Origin: GCA-2690565 sp002457235
GTDB lineage: Bacteria; Verrucomicrobiota; Verrucomicrobiia; Opitutales; Coraliomargaritaceae
Reading direction: 5' to 3'
Length of the DNA: 23,390 bases
NCBI GenBank assembly: GCA_045565695.1
Contig: JBJLEZ010000004.1
Span: forward strand, 1-23,390
Shown: piece after piece, positions 1 through 9,056 of the stretch
Numbering within the stretch: the stretch's first letter is position 1
Layout of the letters: the number at the start of each line of letters is the position of its first letter
The notes under the pieces: model-generated
Databases searched by the model: none
What the model saw: only the letters and a program-made list of their open reading frames with translations
Told to the model about the DNA's origin: nothing
Position numbers and translations under genes: made by a program

Positions 1-1590
1 TTCCTCTTCTCCATCTCTGTAGTAAATGTAACGGTATTGCTCAGTTCTTATACTGAAATGTGCAGAAGAATAAGGTAAGACACTATTATTGTACTGCGAT
101 TGAAAAGTGCTAGTATATCCGTTAGAATTTTCAGTGTACCCATATTTGGAAGCTATACCAGATATGGAGTAAGCATTTCCTGTCCATACCCCATTACTTG
201 GGTCTATCAATAAGGGCTTTATTGAATTCCCATCTAAAGAATGAGGAGATGTCATTCCTGCATAATCTATGCAAGTGGCATATATATCGACTAAAGATAT
301 AGGCTGGTTACATATTTGGTTTTGTGCTACCCCAGGTCCTGACACAAGAAAGGGCACTCTAACACTCTCTTCCCAAGGGGTATGTTTGAAAATAAACTCT
401 TTTTCTCCTAAATGATAGCCATGATCACTCGTAAAAATAATCAAAGTATTATCTCTTATATTGGGATCATTGCTATTTTCTAAAGCATCTAGTACTTTAC
501 CGACTTGCTCGTCAACAAAAGCTACACATGCCAAGTAAGCCTGAGTAAATTGCCTAAGAGCTCTATTAGCATCTCCGTATGCATCTAAACCCATATTCCT
601 ATATGTCGTATATTTGTACCAACCAGAATTTTGCGCCAAATCTTTAACACTACTATTTACTGGTCCTGTAATATCATTGTAGTCATTTGTGTTTATATTT
701 GCCAACAAGACATCATTAAGAGCTGGAACATACGGCAATGAAAAAAACTTTTCAGGCGCGTAATAAGGAGAGTGCGGTCGAGCAAATCCAATTGTTAGTA
801 AAAACGGCTTATTTTCTTCATATGAATTAATAAAATTAATTGCTTGATCTGCACATATTTCATCAGGCGTTCTACTCCCTACATTCCAACTAGTAAAATT
901 AGCATTATTAGCACCACCTGTTTGATTAGTCCATTGTCCACCATATTGGCTCACATCTTGATACGGGCCAAAACCAGAATAAGGAGGATTAGCTCGATCC
1001 TTATATTCTTGTGGCCACCAATGAGGGTCAACCCCGTTATGAACAGGGTTCGATGAATTATTAGGGTATGGTCCAAATCCACCAGGTAAACTATTATTGG
1101 CATTGGAAAGCCTATATTTTCCTTGCCCCTCAAAACCAACATAACCGTCAGTATTTCTCATTATCGTCGAATAAGGACTTTCATGACCATTATGGTGGAT
1201 TTTTCCCGTAGCATAACTGTAGTAACCTTGATTAATAAATGTTTCAAAAAGAGTAGTTTTAGAGCTTAACACTGGATTATTATGCCATCTATTCTGCTGC
1301 TGGTTTGCACCATATAAGCCAGAAGTAATGGGATGTATTCCACTCCACATACTCGCACGAGAAGGTCCACAAACTGGAGCATTAGAAGCAGCATTCATAA
1401 ATGTCACCCCAGATGTCGCTATTCGATCTATATTTGGAGTATATGCCTGAGGATGCCCTCCAATCCCTTCGATGCTATCATTAAGATCATCACAGACAAT
1501 AATCACAATATTTGGAGTTTGTGCATGAACAATTAAAGTTGTAAATAGAATACAGGTTACAGAGAAAGTAGACTTTAAAAGGGGTAGCAT
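1..1590 (-). CDS. Secreted iduronate-2-sulfatase-like sulfatase (3' end beyond window)
   Basis: The frame is open from an ATG at 1590 to the first base of the window, giving 530 residues with no stop; comparison with the upstream paralogue suggests about 40 more residues lie outside. A signal peptide covers roughly residues 1-23 (ending VHA). The metal-binding segment NIVIIVCDDLND follows, then the sulfatase signature CGPSRAS, in which Cys74 would be converted to formylglycine and Arg78 supports it. Further motifs are RPHSP in the middle and TSDHGYHLGEKE plus TPWEESVRVP nearer the C-terminus. These place it in the type I sulfatases, closest by motif to iduronate-2-sulfatase-like enzymes (SulfAtlas S1_7-like, my inference). 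It would remove sulfate esters from a polysaccharide outside the cytoplasm. It is the last visible gene of the six-gene operon, 14 bp after its paralogue. No Shine-Dalgarno sequence is visible. The exact substrate cannot be read from sequence. Confidence 0.93.
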   Translation of the reverse strand, partial: MLPLLKSTFSVTCILFTTLIVHAQTPNIVIIVCDDLNDSIEGIGGHPQAYTPNIDRIATSGVTFMNAASNAPVCGPSRASMWSGIHPITSGLYGANQQQNRWHNNPVLSSKTTLFETFINQGYYSYATGKIHHNGHESPYSTIMRNTDGYVGFEGQGKYRLSNANNSLPGGFGPYPNNSSNPVHNGVDPHWWPQEYKDRANPPYSGFGPYQDVSQYGGQWTNQTGGANNANFTSWNVGSRTPDEICADQAINFINSYEENKPFLLTIGFARPHSPYYAPEKFFSLPYVPALNDVLLANINTNDYNDITGPVNSSVKDLAQNSGWYKYTTYRNMGLDAYGDANRALRQFTQAYLACVAFVDEQVGKVLDALENSNDPNIRDNTLIIFTSDHGYHLGEKEFIFKHTPWEESVRVPFLVSGPGVAQNQICNQPISLVDIYATCIDYAGMTSPHSLDGNSIKPLLIDPSNGVWTGNAYSISGIASKYGYTENSNGYTSTFQSQYNNSVLPYSSAHFSIRTEQYRYIYYRDGEEE

Positions 1591-1604
1591 TATACTATGT
1601 TACT

Positions 1605-3194
1605 TCATTTGATAGCGTTTACAAGCGCATTATCTAATCTTTTACGCATACTTTTAAGTACTCTAATGTGATAATATGAATCACTTAAATTTTTCCACTC
1701 ATTAGGGTCATTAGTATGGTCGTATAATTCTTCTTCTCCATTACGACAACGAATATAGCGATAGCGTTCCGTTCTTAAACTGTAATGCTGATCTTTTGCC
1801 AATGCTGGCTGGTGTAAATCTGATTTTACTTGGGAGCCGCATACTGCTAATGAAAAATCATCGCCATCCCACTGGCCTTTATTTGGATTTTCTAATAATG
1901 GCTTTAATGAATGTCCATCAAGACGATGACTAGATTCTAAATCCGCATAATCTGTACATGTTGGGAAAATATCAATTAAAGAAACAGGGGTAGAAGACTT
2001 CATGCCTTTCTTTACATTAGGGCCACTTATAACGAGAGGAATGCGAACACTCTCTTCCCAAGGCGTAAGCTTAAAAATATAATCTTTTTCACCCATGTGA
2101 TAACCATGGTCACTTGTAAAAATAATGATTGTATTATCAGAGTCATCTCGTTTTTCAATTGCATCTAGGACCTTGCCAACTTGAGCATCTACAAATGCGA
2201 CACATGCTAAATAAGCTCTTGTCCAGCGCTTTAATTTTTCAATTCCTCCATTGTTCATGATCTTGGAATATTTATACCATCCATGTGGCTCAGCAAGGTC
2301 TCTATCATCTACCAATATCTTAGCACAATCATCTAAATCATTTTGAAGATATGGCGCTAGTTCAATGGCCTCTAGCGGAAACATGTCGAAATATTCTTGT
2401 GGTGCATACCATGGAGAGTGAGGTCGGGAGAAACCTACTGTAAGAATATAAGGCTGTTCTTTTTCTTCACTTAGAAATGCGACTGCTTCATTCGCATGAA
2501 TTTCGTCGGGCATCAAATCCCTGTTATGTCCATCGCGATATTCCCAAGGTTGTCCGTTATAGAACATTGTCCATCCAAAGCCTTCGCCAAAATTTGATAG
2601 ATCTTGAAGTGGCCCGAATCCATCACCCCAGCCACCTGATCTCTCATTTTCTGGCCACCATGGCGGTAACACGCCGCGTCTAAAATTAGCTTCCTTACCA
2701 TCATTAGGCAGGGGACCAAAATTAGGATATGAACCCCATCCGGAACTACCATCTGTATTTTTAAAGATATCTAATTTTTGATGCCCGTTGTGATGAATTT
2801 TACCAGTTGAAAAATTACAATAACCTTGACTCGTAAAAACCTCAAAAAGTGTCTTTTTAGTTTTCAAAATTTCATTTTGATACCAGCGCTCTTTGTGCTG
2901 ATTACTACCATATAATCCAGTTGATATAGGATGAAGACCACTCCACAAGCTAGCCCTCGATGGACCGCAAATAGGAACATTAGATGCAGCATTTGTAAAC
3001 TGTACACCTGAGTCAATTAGACGATTAATATTCGGTGTAAATGCTTGAGGGTGACCACCCATGCCTTCAACTGAATCGTTTAAATCATCACAAATGATTA
3101 TAACAATATTTGGAAAATTTTCAGCGATTAAAGGAAAGTTCAAGCTGGTGATTAAGAAAGAAAGGGTAATTAAATTTTTTATTAAATTTGGCAT
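1605..3194 (-). CDS. Secreted iduronate-2-sulfatase-like sulfatase
   Basis: This 529-residue protein begins with a signal peptide (residues 1 to about 24, ending LIA). The N-terminal metal-binding strand is NIVIIICDDLND, and the signature CGPSRASLWSG holds the predicted formylglycine Cys76 and Arg80. Later landmarks are RPHSPWYAP, TSDHGYHMGEKD, and a C-terminal ELYDHTNDPNEWKNL segment typical of bacterial sulfatases. Family membership (alkaline-phosphatase fold, type I sulfatase, S1_7-like) is secure; the sulfated sugar it acts on is not. It is a close paralogue of the gene immediately downstream: over residues 27-96 I count 53 identities in 70 by hand alignment, while the middle regions differ much more. 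It lies 10 bp after a GH10 xylanase gene, so the two are probably co-transcribed and act on the same glycan. Activity would require a formylglycine-generating enzyme encoded elsewhere. Confidence 0.95.
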   Translation of the reverse strand: MPNLIKNLITLSFLITSLNFPLIAENFPNIVIIICDDLNDSVEGMGGHPQAFTPNINRLIDSGVQFTNAASNVPICGPSRASLWSGLHPISTGLYGSNQHKERWYQNEILKTKKTLFEVFTSQGYCNFSTGKIHHNGHQKLDIFKNTDGSSGWGSYPNFGPLPNDGKEANFRRGVLPPWWPENERSGGWGDGFGPLQDLSNFGEGFGWTMFYNGQPWEYRDGHNRDLMPDEIHANEAVAFLSEEKEQPYILTVGFSRPHSPWYAPQEYFDMFPLEAIELAPYLQNDLDDCAKILVDDRDLAEPHGWYKYSKIMNNGGIEKLKRWTRAYLACVAFVDAQVGKVLDAIEKRDDSDNTIIIFTSDHGYHMGEKDYIFKLTPWEESVRIPLVISGPNVKKGMKSSTPVSLIDIFPTCTDYADLESSHRLDGHSLKPLLENPNKGQWDGDDFSLAVCGSQVKSDLHQPALAKDQHYSLRTERYRYIRCRNGEEELYDHTNDPNEWKNLSDSYYHIRVLKSMRKRLDNALVNAIK

Positions 3195-3204
3195 ATTTTA
3201 TAGT

Positions 3205-4356
3205 TTATTTTATCAAATTTCTAATAGCAAAGTATGCTGGCTTGGGACGGTAATCACGATCAAAAAGTGCGGGATAAGCAGTTCTTCCTTTTACAGGCCA
3301 ATCTCTCAACCATGAATAATGGTCTAACACTCCCCAAAAGCTTACTCTTTCGATCACATCACTATACTCTAAGAAAATCTTGAATATAGATGCATACTTA
3401 TCTGCTTGCTGATTTAAAACGCTCGGAGGAATACCATTTGTGTAAGGATCCAATTCTTTCAAACGCTTAATATTAAGCTTTATGTCAGCTCCCATTTCAG
3501 TCTGTTTTGGATGAGGTAGAACACGAAGATCAAGCTCTGATATACTTATTTGGACACCTATATCTGATAAAATATCTAATGCATCACGCAAGTTACTATC
3601 CGTAGGCCACTCGAGATGCCAATGACCCTGCATTCCAATACCGTGAATAGGAATTCCCTTATCCTTTAGTTCCTTTACCATGCTTGCAACAAAACGAGTT
3701 TTCACTAGATCCGTCATGCTGTAGTCATTATATAAAAGTAAAGCATCTGGATCAGCTTCGTGTGCGAATCGATAGGCTAATTCCAAATAATCTTCCCCAA
3801 TGATATTATACCATGGAGACTTTCTCATTAAGGCAACCTGCTGACCATTTTCATATTTTACATCAACTGCTTCATTAACAACATCCCAATACTTAATTTT
3901 ACCCTTGTAGTGCCTCATGACTTTAAAGATATGATTTTTCATTCTTTTTATTAGCACCTTACGAGAAACAGTCTTGCCTTGCTTATCCTCAAAAATCCAA
4001 TTTGGCACTTGGTGATGCCATACTAATGCATGTCCAACTACTTCCATGCCTGCTTTTTCAGCGATATGTACGAGGGCGTCTCCTGGCTTAAAATTAAAGA
4101 CCCCCTCTTCAGGTTGCACATACTGCATCTTCATACTGTTTTCAGCAGTCAAACAATTATATTCCTGAACTAATAAAGCTAACTCTTTATTATCCCGTCT
4201 GAATAATGAATCTCCATTTATACCCCCAGATAAAATATTTCCTATCAAAAATTTATCTTTATAAATATCTTTCAATGGAATCTGCTCGTCGCTTTGTCCC
4301 AAAAGAGAAGCAATCAAAAAAATAAAATACGAAGTTAAGTAGATAAATAGTTTCAT
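3205..4356 (-). CDS. Secreted GH10 endo-1,4-beta-xylanase
   Basis: This 383-residue protein has an N-terminal signal peptide (about residues 1-20, ending LLG) followed by a single GH10 (beta/alpha)8 domain filling the rest. Diagnostic motifs are present: TAENSMK near residue 70, GHALVWHHQVPNW at 108-120, the acid/base motif WDVVNEAVD with Glu162, and the nucleophile motif ISELDLR with Glu274. The HGIGMQGHWH segment and the C-terminal SFWGVLDHYSWL are also classical GH10. It should cleave internal beta-1,4 bonds in xylan backbones outside the cytoplasm. No carbohydrate-binding module is attached. It sits between two sulfatase genes (14 bp after one, 10 bp before the next), which argues that its natural xylan is sulfated. 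Length and motifs are normal for a catalytically competent single-domain GH10. Confidence 0.96.
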   Translation of the reverse strand: MKLFIYLTSYFIFLIASLLGQSDEQIPLKDIYKDKFLIGNILSGGINGDSLFRRDNKELALLVQEYNCLTAENSMKMQYVQPEEGVFNFKPGDALVHIAEKAGMEVVGHALVWHHQVPNWIFEDKQGKTVSRKVLIKRMKNHIFKVMRHYKGKIKYWDVVNEAVDVKYENGQQVALMRKSPWYNIIGEDYLELAYRFAHEADPDALLLYNDYSMTDLVKTRFVASMVKELKDKGIPIHGIGMQGHWHLEWPTDSNLRDALDILSDIGVQISISELDLRVLPHPKQTEMGADIKLNIKRLKELDPYTNGIPPSVLNQQADKYASIFKIFLEYSDVIERVSFWGVLDHYSWLRDWPVKGRTAYPALFDRDYRPKPAYFAIRNLIK

Positions 4357-4370
4357 AACATTAAATTTTA

Positions 4371-5852
4371 TTATAGGGACTGTTCTCCTAATTGTGAATG
4401 TTTTTCGAGATAATGTTTATACGGCATACTATCATAACGAATAACTTCTTCTCTTACAACTGGATCATTCAAATCAGGGAAAGGGTTTCTTTCTAAAGCT
4501 TGGAGTAATTGATTTCTTGCAGTAAGTACTTCAGGCGATGAAAAGTCGGTAATTAGAGTATAATCTTCCTTCGACATGGACCCATTACAACGATAAAGCC
4601 GACCTTCTGAACTTCCGTAGATAGGATCAACTGCTTCTAGTAGCCAATTATCCGTTCGAGCCATTCTTGCTGTCGCAATGTAGCTCACAATTGAATCTCT
4701 ATAGTTATCAGATTCACCCAGCAAAAAGGATTTCATACTCAAGCCATCTAATTCATAATCTTCAGGCATAGAGATATTTGCAAAATCAATTAATGTAGGG
4801 AAGACATCAGCAAACTCCATCAAAGCCATTGTTGCACCTCTCTGTTGAATCAAGCCGGGGCAATTTACAATAAAGGGCACTCTCGGGCCTTCTTCAGTTG
4901 CATGCATCTTACTCGCACCTGAAGTTCCATTATCGGAGGCAAAAATTATAATCGTATTTTCTCTGATCCCTAAATCATCTAAAGCACTGGTTAAGCGACC
5001 CACCATAGTATCAACATAGAGATTTAAATCTTTCAAATTTCCTCCTGTATTACTCCCAATAACACCCTGTTTGGGAACTGTTGGTAATCCACCGCCTGCA
5101 ATGTCATGCACCAAGTTCATAGGAAAATAAGCAAGAAACGGTTCATCCTTATTTCGTGACATGAAATCAATTAAGTAGTCGGTGTACATATCAGGAGCAA
5201 AATCATTTTCGTTGGTATCCAGCATCACTCCATTATGTGTAACCGCTGGATGCCAAAAACGAGAAGGTACTGGTTTAGATCCAGGGAAAGCCCACGCACC
5301 TTCAAATAATCCATCAAATTCTTTGTCTTCAGGTAGTTTTGCATTTTCATTGATGTGTAAATAGTACTCTCCAAAACCCACATACTTAGAATTCGGCTGG
5401 TAATGACCCAATGCCATTTGTTTTCCCGTAATTGCCGTTTTATAGCCACCTTCCCTTAAAACTCGAGCAAAGGTCAAATGACCCATTGCATAATCCCAAC
5501 GGCCATAATCAGCAACTTTAACTCGTAAATCATTATGCCAAACACCCGTTCGACTAGGATACCTACCTGTAGTCAAAAGAGCCCTTGATGGGGAACACAT
5601 AGGCGTTGCCCAAGCCATATTAAAGAAGACGCCGCCTTCAGCTAAAGCATCGACATTCGGAGTCTGATATTCAGTGTTTCCGTAACAACTAAATGCATTT
5701 GGACTGATATCATCCACCATGATGATTAAAAAATTCGGCCTAGTTTTAGGCGTAGAAATTGTGTCCACTTCCCCATAAATGGAGGTAAAGCCAAACATGA
5801 ATCCTAAAATCCAGGATACTATTATAAAGTGTTTTTCCTTTTTAATGTTCAT
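4371..5852 (-). CDS. Secreted arylsulfatase A-type sulfatase
   Basis: This 493-residue type I sulfatase belongs to a different subfamily from the other three here. The N-terminal 27 residues form a signal peptide. The metal-binding segment reads NFLIIMVDDISPNAFSCYGN, and the signature MCSPSRALLTTGRYPSR carries the predicted formylglycine Cys86 and Arg90. Further landmarks are GKQMALGHY (catalytic Lys/His region), the second metal-binding motif IIFASDNGTSG, and a late LDGLSMKSFLLG segment. It would hydrolyse a sulfate ester on an exported polysaccharide or oligosaccharide. Its ATG overlaps the 3' end of the upstream GH10 gene by 11 bp, so translation may be coupled. Having a second sulfatase family in the operon suggests at least two chemically different sulfate positions on the target. 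The subfamily number and regiospecificity are undetermined. Confidence 0.94.
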   Translation of the reverse strand: MNIKKEKHFIIVSWILGFMFGFTSIYGEVDTISTPKTRPNFLIIMVDDISPNAFSCYGNTEYQTPNVDALAEGGVFFNMAWATPMCSPSRALLTTGRYPSRTGVWHNDLRVKVADYGRWDYAMGHLTFARVLREGGYKTAITGKQMALGHYQPNSKYVGFGEYYLHINENAKLPEDKEFDGLFEGAWAFPGSKPVPSRFWHPAVTHNGVMLDTNENDFAPDMYTDYLIDFMSRNKDEPFLAYFPMNLVHDIAGGGLPTVPKQGVIGSNTGGNLKDLNLYVDTMVGRLTSALDDLGIRENTIIIFASDNGTSGASKMHATEEGPRVPFIVNCPGLIQQRGATMALMEFADVFPTLIDFANISMPEDYELDGLSMKSFLLGESDNYRDSIVSYIATARMARTDNWLLEAVDPIYGSSEGRLYRCNGSMSKEDYTLITDFSSPEVLTARNQLLQALERNPFPDLNDPVVREEVIRYDSMPYKHYLEKHSQLGEQSL

Positions 5853-7302
5853 ATACTGTAACTTTTAAAATCCCATCTTCCCCTTTAGTAGCCTCAAAGC
5901 AACCAAGGTATGATTGACCATCTATATTGATAGCCACTTCATAAGAACCATAAAATCCTCTAAAATCAAACATCGCTTGATCGGATAATTCTCCCTTTTC
6001 AGATGTGTTCCACTGCTGATTGATTAATTCATCTAAAACAAAATAAACAGGCTTTGGTTCACCATCCACACTGAGTAGGCCAGAAGGCATTCCTCTCCAA
6101 GGATCAAGATCTGTAATCGTCCACCAAGTAATTGACTCTACTAACGGATGGCTGAAGGCCAAAGTATAGAAATCTCGAGTCATCTCTGCTTGATACTGTT
6201 CTAATTCTGGAGTCCCTGCTATCAAGGGAATCGGCAACTGATTATCCATAGCATTTTGCCACGCCTTTTCTTGAACATCTAAACCACGCCAATCTTCAAA
6301 AATTCCACAACTTAAAACACTCACCTCTGATAGGAATATAGGCTTCTCATACTCCTTATATGATTCTAAAGCAGACCATAAGCTCTCCTCAGAAAAACTT
6401 TGTGTCACTGAATGCATATGCGTTTGAATTCCAATCGCCTCAAAATCTACATCATTTTCTAAACAAAACTGAATTTGCTTATGATAGAAAGGATCGTCGT
6501 GTTGATAATGATTTAATACATAATAGCCATCAGGACGATATTTTCGAGCAATCTTCATGATCGCTTCAGTTACATAACCTGGCCCCGAAACAAATTCATT
6601 ATCGACTATTTTATTGCCCTTGTAAGCTTGCCAGCGACGCATCCCTAAATCTTCATCTTTCCAAATTATCCCAGGGACCTCGTTGTATGCATCCCAGTGG
6701 TCAATTTCCGGATAGCTTGTAATAAGATTTTTCACATGCCGTTTAACATCTTTATCTATTTTTCGAACGCTTCGCTCACTATTTTTTATCCACTCTGGCA
6801 AAACCTGATGCCACATTAAAGGATGTCCTTTAACCACCATACCTTGATCTCTAGCCCATTGATAAATTTCACTCGATAATGGTGCTGAATCATAGTCCCA
6901 TTCTCCTCGAACCCTTTCATGACTAGACCAATAAAAATTAACTGTAGCATAATTAAAAAGCTTTGCAAAATGCTCTTTAAATTGCGGATACCACTTCTTT
7001 TCAGGGACACTCCAATCTGCCGACAAAGAACCTCCAAATAAGAATTTATGCTTTATTTGCTTCAAAGTATATTCAGTACCAAGAGGAATCATTTCACCTG
7101 ATTCTAAATGTACAGACACAGAAAAATCACCCTTTCTTAGTGCATCAATTCGTTCTTCAGCTCCTACTAAATTCCAAGCCGTGTGCTTGTTAATAACTAA
7201 AGGAAATTCATCAGTGGCAAAATCTTCTGCATAGGAAAAAACACAGAGTAGAATACCTGTAAACAAGACTACGAAGCGCCATTGTATGCCCGATAAATTC
7301 AT
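5842..7302 (-). CDS. Secreted GH10-family glycoside hydrolase, divergent, multidomain
   Basis: This 486-residue protein has a signal peptide (about residues 1-25, ending SYA). A short beta-rich N-terminal region (about 35-90; RIDALRKGDFSVSVHLESGE) is typical of one branch of bacterial GH10 enzymes. The catalytic barrel spans about 90-425: KGHPLMWHQVLPEW at 158-171, acid/base motif HWDAYNEVPG with Glu208, GIQTHMH at 291-297, nucleophile motif FLSEVSVL with Glu326, and ITWWTITDLDPW near the end. About 50 residues of a small beta-type tail follow. The nucleophile context is SEV rather than the usual TELD, so it is divergent from the other GH10 in this operon and may differ in chain length or substitution preference. 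It lies 19 bp after the first sulfatase and overlaps the next one. A beta-1,4-xylanase activity is likely but not certain. Confidence 0.9.
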   Translation of the reverse strand: MNLSGIQWRFVVLFTGILLCVFSYAEDFATDEFPLVINKHTAWNLVGAEERIDALRKGDFSVSVHLESGEMIPLGTEYTLKQIKHKFLFGGSLSADWSVPEKKWYPQFKEHFAKLFNYATVNFYWSSHERVRGEWDYDSAPLSSEIYQWARDQGMVVKGHPLMWHQVLPEWIKNSERSVRKIDKDVKRHVKNLITSYPEIDHWDAYNEVPGIIWKDEDLGMRRWQAYKGNKIVDNEFVSGPGYVTEAIMKIARKYRPDGYYVLNHYQHDDPFYHKQIQFCLENDVDFEAIGIQTHMHSVTQSFSEESLWSALESYKEYEKPIFLSEVSVLSCGIFEDWRGLDVQEKAWQNAMDNQLPIPLIAGTPELEQYQAEMTRDFYTLAFSHPLVESITWWTITDLDPWRGMPSGLLSVDGEPKPVYFVLDELINQQWNTSEKGELSDQAMFDFRGFYGSYEVAINIDGQSYLGCFEATKGEDGILKVTVYEH

Positions 7303-7321
7303 TCAGTATAACATAAATATA

Positions 7322-9056
7322 CTATTCAACTTCAAGTGTCATTTCCGCCACTACCGGAGGACTAAATCCATCAGTAACAGAAACCACGAATACGTTGGTA
7401 CCACGGTCTGATTTTTCAGGAGTTCCGCTTAATCGACCATATTGCGCATTGGACATTTTCAACCATGCTGGCCCAGAAACCTTCTCGTAGGTCAATGGAT
7501 CGCCCTCAGCATCCTTGACACGCCAATTTACATAAGATTGGTATTCAACTCCTACTGAAGCCAGTGGTTGGCGAGTTTCTTTCTGATTAAACGCCGATTT
7601 ATTCCAAGCAGGTGCAGAATTTTCAGGCAGATCTGAAGCCTCTAAATTAGTACTTTCATCGAATGCAATTTTCTCGCGGTGCTTCAGTAACGCCGTGGCC
7701 ATAGCTTCTACAACTCTAGCATATTTAGGATCTGCCACCACATTTATATCTTCATTTGGATCTCTCTTATGATCGAACAACATGCGATCTCCATTGGTCC
7801 ATTCACTATACTGAAACCTTTCTGTTCTTACTGTTTCTCCTGAATGATAACGACCGAAGATCGCCTTTTTATGAATGGAATCTGGGTCTTCCATTGTTGA
7901 TACCAAGCTTTTACCTTGTAAATGAGTTGGAAATTCAAGACCAGCAAGTTCGCATAAAGTTGGATAAATGTCCACCATCTCAGCAAGAGAATTTACTCTC
8001 TGTCCTGCTTCATAGCCAGGAGCACTTATGATAAGCGGTGCATGCATTGAAGTTTCAAAAAGTGTGTGCTTACACCACAAGGTATGGTCGCCTAACTGAA
8101 AACCATGATCACCCCATAAAACAATAACCGTATCGTCTAGCATTTCCAAACTCTCTAGCTCGTCTAACAACTTGCCAATCATATCATCTGTGTAGGAAAC
8201 ACAGGCTAAATATCCGTGAATTAACTTAAGAGCCATTTCATCACTAACGGGCCCTTCAGATGGAACACCATCATACATATTTCTCAATTCACCCCAAGTA
8301 CTGTTTGCTGATGATGGTGCATCTTTAGGAAAGAAAGTGTAATTACTTGGTAAAACTAAATCCTCTTCATCATATAAATCCCAATATTTTTTTGGAGCAA
8401 CAAAAGGCAAATGTGGCTTTGAAAAACCAGCCGTAAAAAAATGAGGTTGATCTGACTCTTTAGCTACTCTCATTTGTTGAATAATTTTATCCGTCATGAT
8501 TCCCGTTGGATATGCATTATACTCAACTGGCGCTGACTCGTATGCTGGACTCTTGCCTTGATTTTCAGGCAATTGATAAGCTTTAAAATAGCCAACACGA
8601 TCAATCACATCCCATGCACTTGTGTTATCATCTGCATAATGATAAATCTTACCCATAGAAAATGTTTTATAGCCATTTTCTTTAAACCAACTAGGAATAT
8701 CTGGAATATTTGGCGCACCCGTACAGTTCTTTCCATATCGATTACTTGTTGCTCTATCAAATCGAGTTCCAAACCAAGTAAACCTCTTTGTCAGTGGGAT
8801 ACATACCCGACATCAAACTGGCACGAGATGCTCCACAAACCGGGACTTGTACATACGCGTTTTCATACAAAGTGCCCATTGCGGCTAGACGATCGATGTT
8901 TGGACTGATGCTTCGCTCTGCACCATAACAATTCAATTCGGGTCGTAAATCATCCACTGCGATAAAAAGGACATGGGGTGCTTTTTTATTGTCCGCAGAC
9001 AAGTTGTTAACGATCAATAATGAAAAGACTAAAGAAAGGAAAGTTAATAGCTTCAT
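7322..9056 (-). pseudogene. Secreted iduronate-2-sulfatase-like sulfatase with Ig-like tail, one frameshift
   Basis: Two reading frames together make one sulfatase. The N-terminal part starts best at ATG 9056 (an upstream ATG at 9122 would add 22 residues before a normal signal peptide). It has a signal peptide ending LSA, HVLFIAVDDLRP, and signature CGASR with Cys74 and Arg78, then stops at 8757. The C-terminal part is open in the shifted frame and is coherent from RFTWFGTRFDRATS onward, through GYKTFSMGKIYH, FSKPHLPFVAPKKYWDLYD, VLWGDHGFQLGDHTLWCK and FDHKRDPNED. The last ~75 residues (DAEGDPLTYEKVSGPAWL...LSGTP) resemble a He_PIG/cadherin-like Ig domain. Deleting one base near 8787-8789 (an AAA run on the coding strand) joins the frames into 577 residues. 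It is the first gene of the operon. Sequencing error and true inactivation are both possible. Confidence 0.85.

Larger units (their letters stand above)
1..9056 (-). other. Putative sulfated-xylan utilisation operon
   Basis: Six consecutive minus-strand genes encode only exported polysaccharide-degrading enzymes: sulfatase, GH10, sulfatase, GH10, sulfatase, sulfatase, in transcription order. Gaps are 19, -11, 14, 10 and 14 bp, too short for internal promoters or terminators of normal size, so one transcript is likely. The combination implies sequential desulfation and beta-1,4 cleavage of a sulfated xylan-type glycan; this is inferred from enzyme families. No SusC/SusD, ABC importer, xylosidase, xylose isomerase or regulator is visible inside the window, though the locus continues past its left edge. 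The aldose 1-epimerase gene starting at 9238 on the opposite strand could share the divergent promoter region and handle released sugars. Confidence 0.7.

Noticed and set aside
8558..8908. 116-residue plus-strand open frame opposite the frameshifted sulfatase
   Set aside because: It lies antisense to well-conserved sulfatase sequence in both frames and its translation is low-complexity, Ile/Cys/Thr-rich and domain-free.
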